Positions 1 through 5,628 of a DNA stretch of 5,966 nt are shown piece after piece. The DNA is taken from contig CAMJRV010000166.1 in NCBI GenBank assembly GCA_946408315.1, positions 1 through 5,966 of the forward strand, written 5' to 3'. Source of the DNA: an uncultured Bacillota bacterium. Lineage in GTDB: Bacteria > Bacillota > Clostridia > Peptostreptococcales > Anaerovoracaceae. Position 1 is the first letter of the stretch, and each line of letters opens with the position of its first letter. The notes beneath the pieces are model-generated. The model had not been told where the DNA came from. It ran no database searches and worked only from the letters and a program-made list of their open reading frames with translations. A program made the position numbers and the translations under genes.

Positions 1-2120
1 TCCTTGATCTTTACAAAGTCTCCTTTGTATTCCGCCGTTATGGCGAGATTCAGATTTCCGCCGCCGATCTCAGCCAACACGCTGGAAATTTCCCCGATAT
101 AGCTTCTGAGGTTTTCTATTGTCTCGTTCAAAGCTTCCTTGATTTCCGCATGTTCTCCCAGATAATTGCCTTCCACCTGGGCCTGCAGGTTGCCGTTTGC
201 CATTTCCTTGAGAACCGTAAGAGCCTCCTCAACCGGCGCGGAGACTGCATCCAGCGTACGGTTAAAGCCTTCCACGACTTTTCCGTACTCTCCGTCAAAT
301 TTTCCGGCGTCGCCGCGGGTATTCATCTTTCCTTCTATCGCGGAACGAGACAGCATATCGGTCTCTTCCACCAGCATCTTAATGTTTTCGATCATCTTGA
401 TAAAGGTCGGATTCAAGGTATCTTTCCCGCTTCTTGTTCCGACTTCTTTCAGATATTTTAAATCCGTCAGATCTCCATCCGCAACATGGCTCAAAATTTC
501 TATGACATGATTGATCCGATCAGTCACTTCGTTGATCGATTGGGAAATTTCGTGATAAATTCCAAGATACTGCCCAGTCACCCTCTCAGAGTAATCGTTC
601 TGGCTCATCTTTCCGAGGACTTCACTCCCCTCCGTCAAAGCGCCCAGCCCGTCGATACAGGCGTTGATACTGTTTTTGATGCCGTCGAAATCGCCCTTGT
701 ATTCTACCGCAAGCTTTTCCGGGATCTCTCCTCTTCCGATCTGCTCCATATATCCTGCGGCGACGTACAGCGGATTCACCATGGCATCCAGCGTCATGTT
801 GATTCCGTCGACGATCTGCGCATAGCTGCCGTTCAAGCCGCTGACGTCGGCGCGATAGGAAAGCTTCCCTTCCCCGGCAGCCTCCGTGAGCTTTATGGAT
901 TCATTCAGCATGACGGACAAGGTCTCTCTTACAAGATTGAGATTTTCGATCAGTTCGCCGTATTGCCCGGTAAACCTGTTTTCAATGGCCTCGACATCTT
1001 CCCCGTTTGCCATACCTCTGATAAATGGGATCGCCGCGGTAAGCGGTTCCACGACGGCGTCCAGCGTGCGATTAAAGCCTTCGATGATTTCCCGATAGCC
1101 TCCGCTGAACTTTTCTACATCGCCTCTCATTTCGAGATTTCCCTGCACCGCAGCCTCGATGAGATTTTCCGCTTCCTGCACAAGGTTCTTCAGCGTATCG
1201 ATGACCGATACCATACAGATTCCGAGGATATCCTTGTCCGATCTCGGCGCGATATCCAAAGTGAGATTTCCGGCCGCGATCATTTGGGCAACCTCGGACT
1301 GTCCCTTGATATTTTCGGCGATGTCATGAAAGACCCTGCCGATCAGCCCGATTTCATCGTTTCGTTTAAGATACGCTTCGTCTAGTTGGAGATCGGTGTC
1401 GCCAAGCATAAGCTGATTCGATTGTTCGGCAATACTTCTCAGCGGTCTGGTGATGGACCTCCGGATAAAGAAGTAGGAAAGGATAGTCAATATAATGCTC
1501 GTCACAAGGATCATGCCGATCATGATCGGGAGAAGCTGATTGATCTTCTTATTCTGCTGATTCATGGGGAGGTCGATGCCCACAAGGCCGACAATATCGC
1601 CTCCGGAATTATAGACCGGAGCAAAGCCGGTGATTGAAACTCCAAAGGGCGGACCATAATCCTGGGGCTGAGTGTAGCGTCCGACTCCGTCCTGCAAAAC
1701 GAGAGCAGGATCCTCCGTATAGATGTTCTTGGGGTCCGTATATCCGAGATAGCCCCACTCCGTCTGGTCCTGATCCTTTAAATATCCTGAGATGATCAGT
1801 TTGTAGTTGTCGCCCGCATCCACCAGAGAGTACACGTAGCTGGCGCCATTCGCTTCCTTGACTCTGCTCATGGCGGCCTTTACCTGTTCAAAATATGCGT
1901 CAGTCTTCCCCGTTTTATCATACTCCACAAGCTTATCGCCGTTCACGTTCGCCGCGACGGATTCGGCAATGGACAGCGCCCTTTCCCCCGTCAGCGTAAT
2001 AGAGTTGTTTCGATAGCTGTAGTAACTGAAAATACCAATAATAAGAGTGCTGATCAGAATTGATACGACCATGATCAACGTCAATTTCCGTCCGATCGAG
2101 CCGAATTCTGCTTTCATCAT
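1..2120 (-). CDS. Methyl-accepting chemotaxis-type receptor with poly-HAMP array (N-terminal part, cut by window edge)
   Basis: Open from an ATG at 2120 to the left edge without a stop: 706 codons plus two bases, so the C-terminus is missing. Residues 13-34 form a hydrophobic membrane segment after a short basic N-terminus. Residues 35-195 should lie outside the membrane and look like a single Cache-type sensor: a YVYSLVDAG strand near 95-103 and a terminal block with ITGFAPVYNSGG (163-174) followed by GLVGIDLPM, typical of Cache/PAS-like folds. Residues 196-219 are the second membrane segment. A canonical HAMP domain follows (RRSITRPL at 220-227, then NDEIGLIG near 254-261), and after it comes a run of HAMP-like repeats to the edge. 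The MCP kinase-control tip is not in view and is expected further left. Role by family: senses an extracellular ligand and signals to CheA/CheW. A histidine kinase or cyclase output cannot be excluded, but poly-HAMP plus a sigma-28 promoter favours a chemoreceptor. The first of two adjacent ATGs is chosen for ribosome binding site spacing. Confidence 0.88.
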   Translation of the reverse strand, partial: MMKAEFGSIGRKLTLIMVVSILISTLIIGIFSYYSYRNNSITLTGERALSIAESVAANVNGDKLVEYDKTGKTDAYFEQVKAAMSRVKEANGASYVYSLVDAGDNYKLIISGYLKDQDQTEWGYLGYTDPKNIYTEDPALVLQDGVGRYTQPQDYGPPFGVSITGFAPVYNSGGDIVGLVGIDLPMNQQNKKINQLLPIMIGMILVTSIILTILSYFFIRRSITRPLRSIAEQSNQLMLGDTDLQLDEAYLKRNDEIGLIGRVFHDIAENIKGQSEVAQMIAAGNLTLDIAPRSDKDILGICMVSVIDTLKNLVQEAENLIEAAVQGNLEMRGDVEKFSGGYREIIEGFNRTLDAVVEPLTAAIPFIRGMANGEDVEAIENRFTGQYGELIENLNLVRETLSVMLNESIKLTEAAGEGKLSYRADVSGLNGSYAQIVDGINMTLDAMVNPLYVAAGYMEQIGRGEIPEKLAVEYKGDFDGIKNSINACIDGLGALTEGSEVLGKMSQNDYSERVTGQYLGIYHEISQSINEVTDRINHVIEILSHVADGDLTDLKYLKEVGTRSGKDTLNPTFIKMIENIKMLVEETDMLSRSAIEGKMNTRGDAGKFDGEYGKVVEGFNRTLDAVSAPVEEALTVLKEMANGNLQAQVEGNYLGEHAEIKEALNETIENLRSYIGEISSVLAEIGGGNLNLAITAEYKGDFVKIK
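250..1081 (-). repeat. Internal HAMP-type repeats; best-conserved DNA copies at 250-271 and 1060-1081
   Basis: The chemoreceptor's cytoplasmic part is built of repeats. The clearest mark is the peptide GFNRTLDA, at residues 348-355 and again at 618-625, with the variant GINMTLDA at 439-446 and a degenerate copy (SINEVTDR) at 528-535. The key Asn falls at 350, 441, 530 and 620, a period of 89-91 residues. Between these lie units of a second type ending in an LN or IN helix (Asn at 395, 486, about 579 and 665), so the elementary period is about 45 residues, the size of one HAMP unit. At DNA level, 250-271 and 1060-1081 are 22-bp copies with two mismatches, which points to duplication of a two-HAMP module followed by drift. 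Confidence 0.8.
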
Positions 2121-2129
2121 GCTTCTTTA

Positions 2130-2139
2130 CCTACCTTTC
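2130..2139 (-). promoter_or_regulatory. Ribosome binding site of the chemoreceptor gene
   Basis: The minus strand reads GAAAGGTAGG, ending 9 nt before the ATG at 2120-2118. A second ATG follows directly (2117-2115), so either could be used. The spacing fits the first one, giving a protein that starts Met-Met-Lys. Confidence 0.6.
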
Positions 2140-2169
2140 ATTCATTCATATAAATACCCTATGGTATTG

Positions 2170-2196
2170 ATATCGGTTGATTTGCTAAAAACTTTA
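2170..2196 (-). promoter_or_regulatory. Sigma-28 (SigD/FliA-type) promoter of the chemoreceptor gene
   Basis: On the minus strand TAAAGTTT (2196-2189) is followed by 11 nt and then ACCGATAT (2177-2170). The enterobacterial FliA consensus is TAAAGTTT-N11-GCCGATAA, and the Bacillus SigD consensus is TAAA, about 15 nt, then CCGATAT. All eight bases of the -35 element match, the spacer is exact, and the -10 element matches the SigD form CCGATAT completely. Transcription should start near 2163, leaving a leader of about 43 nt that contains the ribosome binding site. This places the receptor in the late flagellar/chemotaxis regulon. Confidence 0.85.
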
Positions 2197-2311
2197 CCCT
2201 GTCCCGCCCTCAATCGGAAGAATGACAAGAAATAATTGCAGGATTGTACAAAACCGTCTCATAACAAATTTTTTTCGTAATATATTTAATTAAGGAACGT
2301 AATAAACGAGG

Positions 2312-2318
2312 AAAGAGG
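2312..2318 (+). promoter_or_regulatory. Ribosome binding site of the amine oxidase gene
   Basis: AAAGAGG, extended by T at 2319, differs by one base from AAGGAGGT and ends 10 nt before the ATG at 2329. A second purine run (GAGG at 2308-2311) precedes it. It supports the ATG at 2329 as the true start. Confidence 0.7.
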
Positions 2319-2328
2319 TCATTGCGTT

Positions 2329-4008
2329 ATGTTGGACAACGATTATTTAGCAAATCCCACGAGCGAACAAAGGCGCCGGCTGCTTCGGGAGTCCCTGGCC
2401 CGTGCCGGAAGGGAAGCCGACTATGAAAATATTCTGCAATTGCTGAGCCCACCTCCCGATCCATCCCGGGATTTGGACCCGGGCGCCCTAAGGGGCCTCA
2501 AGATCGGAATTATCGGAGGAGGTCTGGCAGGGCTTACGGCAGCCTATGAACTGAGAAAGCTCGGCGCCGGCGTTACGATCTACGATGCACAGAAAAATAG
2601 GGTCGGCGGCCGTGTATATACGTTTTACTTCGACCGTTCGGGTAGATATTACGGAGAGCTGGGCGCGGCGCGGATTCCCGTGTCCCATGAGACGACCTGG
2701 CACTACATCGATTTATTCCGCCTGGAAACCGAATCCCTCACCGCCCTTCGGCCCAATAATTTCATCTACGCCCATCAGGTCCGGATCCGCCGGGATCCCG
2801 GCGGCCAGAATGTAACGAAATACCTCTATCCCTACTATGGCTTAACAGAGGCGGAAAGAAACACCCCCTGGGACGTATTGAGCAACTATGCGCTGAACAC
2901 CATGCTGGACCAGCTCACGCCGGAAATGCGGACGGAAATACTGAAGATACAGCCCGAATACTCCGAACAATACGCGGCGATTACCAGGCTGAGCAGCCGT
3001 CAGATATTTGAGCTGCTCGGGCTGAGTCAGGGCGCCATCGAGCTGTTGTCTGCCGTGGATCCCTTCACAGGAGCGCTGTTAAGCCTCAGTCACGATGAAA
3101 TCATGAATACCAATTATTCCCTTGATTTTCTCAACACATACCGAATCGCCGGGGGTGCGGTACACCTTCCGCTGGCCTTCTATCACTCCCTGACAGAAGA
3201 TGATCCTTCCGAAATAGAGTTTCCCTCCTATTTTCTGGGAACGGTCGATATCAGGGCAGGTCAGCCGATAAGCGGCATCTCTGTCCCTCAGAACGGCAAC
3301 GGGGTAAATTTGCGGTATCGTAACGCCAGAGGAACGGAATTGACGGAGCTCTACGATTACGTAATCTGCGCCGTCCCCTTTTCGACGCTGCGGGAAATAG
3401 AAATCGCCCCTTATTTCAGCAATAGGAAAATGCAGGCGATCAAAGAACTGAATTACATAGACGCACAGAAAACGCTGTTCCTGTGCAAGAAAAGATTTTG
3501 GGAAGAGGACCGGGAATATGGAAACATGAACGGCGGGGCCTCGTTCACCGACCTGCCCATCCAGTCCATCTTCTATCCTCCCGATCATTTGAACTGTGAG
3601 CCGCCGAACTGTTCGCCGGATGAGCCCGGCGTTTTAACGGCGTCCTATAATTTAGGCCAGGACGCCGTCAGAGTGTCCGGCCAGCAGGCAGCCCGCCGGT
3701 TTGATCTGATCAAAAACAATGTAGAGGCTGTCCACGGCCTGCCGAGAGGCTATCTTGACGCCATCGTCGAAGACCATAAAACGGCCCATTGGAACGCAGA
3801 ACACTGGTCCCGGGGAGCTTTTGCCGCAGCCGCTCCCGGTCAAAAGCTGCTGTTTGCATACGCCATGCAGCAGCCGGAATACAATGGGAGATTGTTCTTT
3901 GCCGGCGAGCACACATCCACCAAGCCCGGATGGATGCAGGGAGCGCTCTATTCCGGCAAATCCGCCGCCAACAGGGTTACGGAAGCTGTTCTCCACTTAG
4001 ACGTCTGA
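2329..4008 (+). CDS. Flavin-dependent amine oxidase, L-amino-acid oxidase type
   Basis: A complete 559-residue protein of the flavin monoamine oxidase / L-amino-acid oxidase family, which uses FAD to oxidise an amine or amino acid to an imine. With oxygen as acceptor the family gives a keto acid or aldehyde, ammonia and hydrogen peroxide. Residues 58-84 form the dinucleotide-binding beta-alpha-beta unit with GGGLAG at 63-68 and an acidic-strand end (IYDAQ). RVGGRVYT at 91-98 is the family's second FAD motif. GELGAARIP at 109-117 matches the block whose Arg binds the substrate carboxylate in snake-venom L-amino-acid oxidase, so Arg115 is the likely counterpart and an amino acid substrate is favoured over a simple amine. 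FLCKKRFWEE near 384-393 and FAGEHTST...PGWMQGAL near 524-540 are the conserved central and C-terminal flavin/substrate segments. About 55 charged residues precede the FAD domain. There is no signal peptide or Tat motif, so it is probably cytoplasmic. Monocistronic by position. The exact substrate cannot be read from sequence; a tryptophan or phenylalanine oxidase is possible. Confidence 0.9.
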   Translation: MLDNDYLANPTSEQRRRLLRESLARAGREADYENILQLLSPPPDPSRDLDPGALRGLKIGIIGGGLAGLTAAYELRKLGAGVTIYDAQKNRVGGRVYTFYFDRSGRYYGELGAARIPVSHETTWHYIDLFRLETESLTALRPNNFIYAHQVRIRRDPGGQNVTKYLYPYYGLTEAERNTPWDVLSNYALNTMLDQLTPEMRTEILKIQPEYSEQYAAITRLSSRQIFELLGLSQGAIELLSAVDPFTGALLSLSHDEIMNTNYSLDFLNTYRIAGGAVHLPLAFYHSLTEDDPSEIEFPSYFLGTVDIRAGQPISGISVPQNGNGVNLRYRNARGTELTELYDYVICAVPFSTLREIEIAPYFSNRKMQAIKELNYIDAQKTLFLCKKRFWEEDREYGNMNGGASFTDLPIQSIFYPPDHLNCEPPNCSPDEPGVLTASYNLGQDAVRVSGQQAARRFDLIKNNVEAVHGLPRGYLDAIVEDHKTAHWNAEHWSRGAFAAAAPGQKLLFAYAMQQPEYNGRLFFAGEHTSTKPGWMQGALYSGKSAANRVTEAVLHLDV

Positions 4009-4026
4009 GCAGTTTTCCGGCCCTGC

Positions 4027-5481
4027 TTACAGCCTGGACAATATGGCAGTCAGGTACCGATACGTCCGCTCATAGGATGCGAGCTCCAGATATTCACCCG
4101 TGGTATGCACGTACCTGGCGTTTGCTCCGATGGCGATCACATCCACCTGCTCGATTCCGCCGAGGTGATCGATCATCGTTCCCACATCGGTTCCGCCGTG
4201 CATCGTCAGGAAGTACAGGTCGTTTCCCGTCGCTTCTTGATATACTTCTTTCCAGACATTGACCAGAGGGGTATCTTTTCCGGCAATATATCCGGAATAA
4301 CGGTACTCCTCTTCATAATGGGCGTCAAACCGCCCGGCCAGGCAGAGGGTTTGCTCCATCATGTCGACGGTCTGGGTTTTTATCGTTCCCCGGAACATAT
4401 ACCCGACGATGAGAGCGTCCTCCGTCAGGCGGATATTGCCCATATTTCGGGAAGCGAATACCGCATCGCCGTATTTCCGGCTGCGGAGATACGATCCGGA
4501 GGGAAGGGTATGAAGCAGATCGATCACGATGTTTGAAGAGCTTTCATCCAGAGCCTCTGTATCTCCCGGGAGATCGGCCAGCGCCACCGTCATCTCAGGA
4601 TCGGTAAAGGAATACTCATAGGCCAGTTCTCCGGCAATTTCCCGCACCAGCTTCTCGATCCTTCCTTTGCTTCCCGTCTCATATGTAAAATCCGCCCGGC
4701 AATGAGAGGCGATATTATTCCTGATTCCTCCCCCTTCCAGGTGAATCAGCCGGATCGGCTCCTCATTTTTCACCCGGAACAGGATTCTCGCAACGGCCTT
4801 GATGGCATTGGCAGGGCAGTTTGCGGCGTTCAGGGCGGAATGGCCCCCGGTGCATCCGGAAACGGTCAGGGAAAACGCGGTCTGCTTTGCGCCGCTCCCT
4901 CTTTCAACCTTTTTGATGAAATCGCCGCCGATGGCTCCCGAAACAGAGTCATACGTCGTCCCTTCCCAGATGATGTCCGTCGCAATGATCCTCTTTGCCG
5001 TAAACTGGGAATAGTCCACGAACCTCGGTCCGCCGATCCCCGATTCCTCCTGCACGGAGAAAAAAGCTTCGATGGGCGGGTGCGCCAGGGTCTTATCATC
5101 AAGCACCGCAAGCAGATACGCGACGCCGGCTCCGCAGTCGGCTCCAAGAGTCGTTCCCTTCGCTTTCAGCCAGCCGTTTTCCACGTAGAGCTCCAGAGGG
5201 TCGTTCTCGAAATCGTGAACGCTGTCCGGCGTCTTCTCACAGACCATATCCGTGTGGGCCTGAAGGATGACGGGAGGATGATCCTCATAGCCGGCGGAGG
5301 CAGGCTTTTTTATGATGACATTCCAGATCTCATCCCGGTACCACCAGAGCCCTCTGTCCTGGGCAAATTTCACCAGGTAGTCCGATATTTTCTCTTCCTG
5401 AAAGGAATTCCTCGGAACGGCGCTGATTTCCTCAAAGAACCTCAGGTAAGGCTGATTCGTGTAATCCAGTATATACTTCAT
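4027..5481 (-). CDS. pepD: Aminoacyl-histidine dipeptidase (Xaa-His dipeptidase, peptidase family M20C)
   Basis: 484 residues, close to the roughly 485 usual for PepD. The family are cytoplasmic zinc enzymes that cleave dipeptides such as carnosine-type Xaa-His. All metal-site residues can be placed: His76 and Asp78 in HTDMVCEK, Asp115 in LGADCGAG, base Glu145 and ligand Glu146 in QEESGIGG, Asp169 in ATDIIWEG and His459 in YVHTTGE. The first of these run exactly four residues behind the numbering I recall for the Vibrio PepD ligands (80, 119, 149/150, 173). GGHSALNA at 212-219 is the lid/dimerisation-domain motif with its His at 214. Two spots differ from classic PepD: HGGTDVG at 428-434 where HAGLECG is usual, and TDIIWEG where DSEEEG-like sequence is usual. 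The frame stays open upstream to an ATG at 5562, but that codon lies upstream of the promoter. The ATG at 5481 gives the canonical N-terminus and has a ribosome binding site. Convergent with the oxidase gene, 18 nt away. Substrate range may not be histidine-specific. Confidence 0.9.
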   Translation of the reverse strand: MKYILDYTNQPYLRFFEEISAVPRNSFQEEKISDYLVKFAQDRGLWWYRDEIWNVIIKKPASAGYEDHPPVILQAHTDMVCEKTPDSVHDFENDPLELYVENGWLKAKGTTLGADCGAGVAYLLAVLDDKTLAHPPIEAFFSVQEESGIGGPRFVDYSQFTAKRIIATDIIWEGTTYDSVSGAIGGDFIKKVERGSGAKQTAFSLTVSGCTGGHSALNAANCPANAIKAVARILFRVKNEEPIRLIHLEGGGIRNNIASHCRADFTYETGSKGRIEKLVREIAGELAYEYSFTDPEMTVALADLPGDTEALDESSSNIVIDLLHTLPSGSYLRSRKYGDAVFASRNMGNIRLTEDALIVGYMFRGTIKTQTVDMMEQTLCLAGRFDAHYEEEYRYSGYIAGKDTPLVNVWKEVYQEATGNDLYFLTMHGGTDVGTMIDHLGGIEQVDVIAIGANARYVHTTGEYLELASYERTYRYLTAILSRL

Positions 5482-5489
5482 TTTTTCAT

Positions 5490-5500
5490 CCCTCTCTCCT
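5490..5500 (-). promoter_or_regulatory. Ribosome binding site that fixes the dipeptidase start
   Basis: The minus strand reads AGGAGAGAGGG; its last G is 8 nt before the ATG at 5481. The site lies between the predicted transcription start (about 5515) and that ATG. This rules against the longer reading from 5562. Confidence 0.75.
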
Positions 5501-5521
5501 CTTACGATCTTGTTATTCCTC

Positions 5522-5550
5522 ATCATACAATCCGCCCCCTCCCCCGTCAA
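5522..5550 (-). promoter_or_regulatory. Sigma-A promoter of the dipeptidase gene
   Basis: TTGACG (5550-5545), a 17-nt spacer, then TATGAT (5527-5522): five of six matches to each consensus hexamer with optimal spacing. The start of transcription should be near 5515, giving a leader of about 34 nt. The spacer is extremely G-rich on this strand (G5-A-G5-C-GG). The -35 box begins one base after the T-run of the upstream terminator. Confidence 0.8.
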
Positions 5551-5591
5551 GAAAAAAGACATCCTCCGCTTGCCTGCGAATTGATGTCTTT
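5551..5591 (-). terminator. Rho-independent terminator of the kinase-like gene
   Basis: On the minus strand AAAGACATC (5591-5583) pairs perfectly with GATGTCTTT (5563-5555), and the stem is followed by T residues down to 5552. The 19-nt interior can add a short CGC/GCG stem (5578-5576 with 5569-5567). It begins 37 nt after the stop codon of the gene at 5629. The stem is not very GC-rich, so efficiency is uncertain. On the plus strand no T-run follows the hairpin, so it should act in one direction only. Confidence 0.7.
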
Positions 5592-5603
5592 GGATTGATG
5601 TCT
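5580..5603. repeat. 10-bp direct repeat ATTGATGTCT at the terminator arm
   Basis: ATTGATGTCT occurs at 5580-5589 and again at 5594-5603, 14 bp apart from start to start. The first copy includes the 5' arm of the terminator when read on the minus strand. The second copy gives an alternative partner for the 3' arm. Confidence 0.75.
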
Positions 5604-5628
5604 GCGATGCGTTTAATGGGCTGCAGAA

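Larger units (their letters stand above)
2121..2328. other. Divergent intergenic region between chemoreceptor and amine oxidase genes
   Basis: 208 nt, AT-rich, especially 2262-2298. It holds the sigma-28 promoter and ribosome binding site for the leftward gene and the ribosome binding site for the rightward gene. No convincing sigma-A promoter was found for the oxidase: TAATAT (2278-2283) and TATATT (2281-2286) could be -10 elements, but neither has a matching -35 box 16-18 nt upstream. A 6-bp inverted repeat, AATACC-ctat-GGTATT (2153-2168), overlaps the predicted chemoreceptor transcription start. No small gene or RNA was recognised here. Confidence 0.7.

Noticed and set aside
486..1385. A 299-codon open frame on the plus strand
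   Set aside because: It lies wholly opposite the chemoreceptor repeats, has no recognisable domain, and the minus-strand frame has clear membrane segments and HAMP repeats. The openness follows from the repeated codon pattern of the real gene.
2236..2265. TTGCAG (2236-2241) with CATAAC (2260-2265) as an oxidase promoter
   Set aside because: Four of six matches in each box at 18-nt spacing; too weak to call in AT-rich DNA.
3079..3588. A 169-codon minus-strand frame inside the oxidase gene
   Set aside because: The plus-strand frame carries conserved oxidase segments throughout this stretch; the antisense frame shows no motif.
4009..4026. GCAG...CTGC inverted repeat in the convergent gap as a terminator
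   Set aside because: Only four base pairs with a 10-nt loop and no T-run on either strand.
5482..5562. 27-codon N-terminal extension of the dipeptidase (ATG at 5562)
   Set aside because: The region contains the near-consensus promoter and the 3' arm of the upstream terminator, so the ATG at 5562 would not be on the dipeptidase transcript. The canonical N-terminus starts at 5481.
4702..5598. A 298-codon open frame on the plus strand
   Set aside because: It runs antisense to the dipeptidase, whose metal ligands and motifs are all on the minus strand, and it crosses the terminator and promoter. No recognisable domain.
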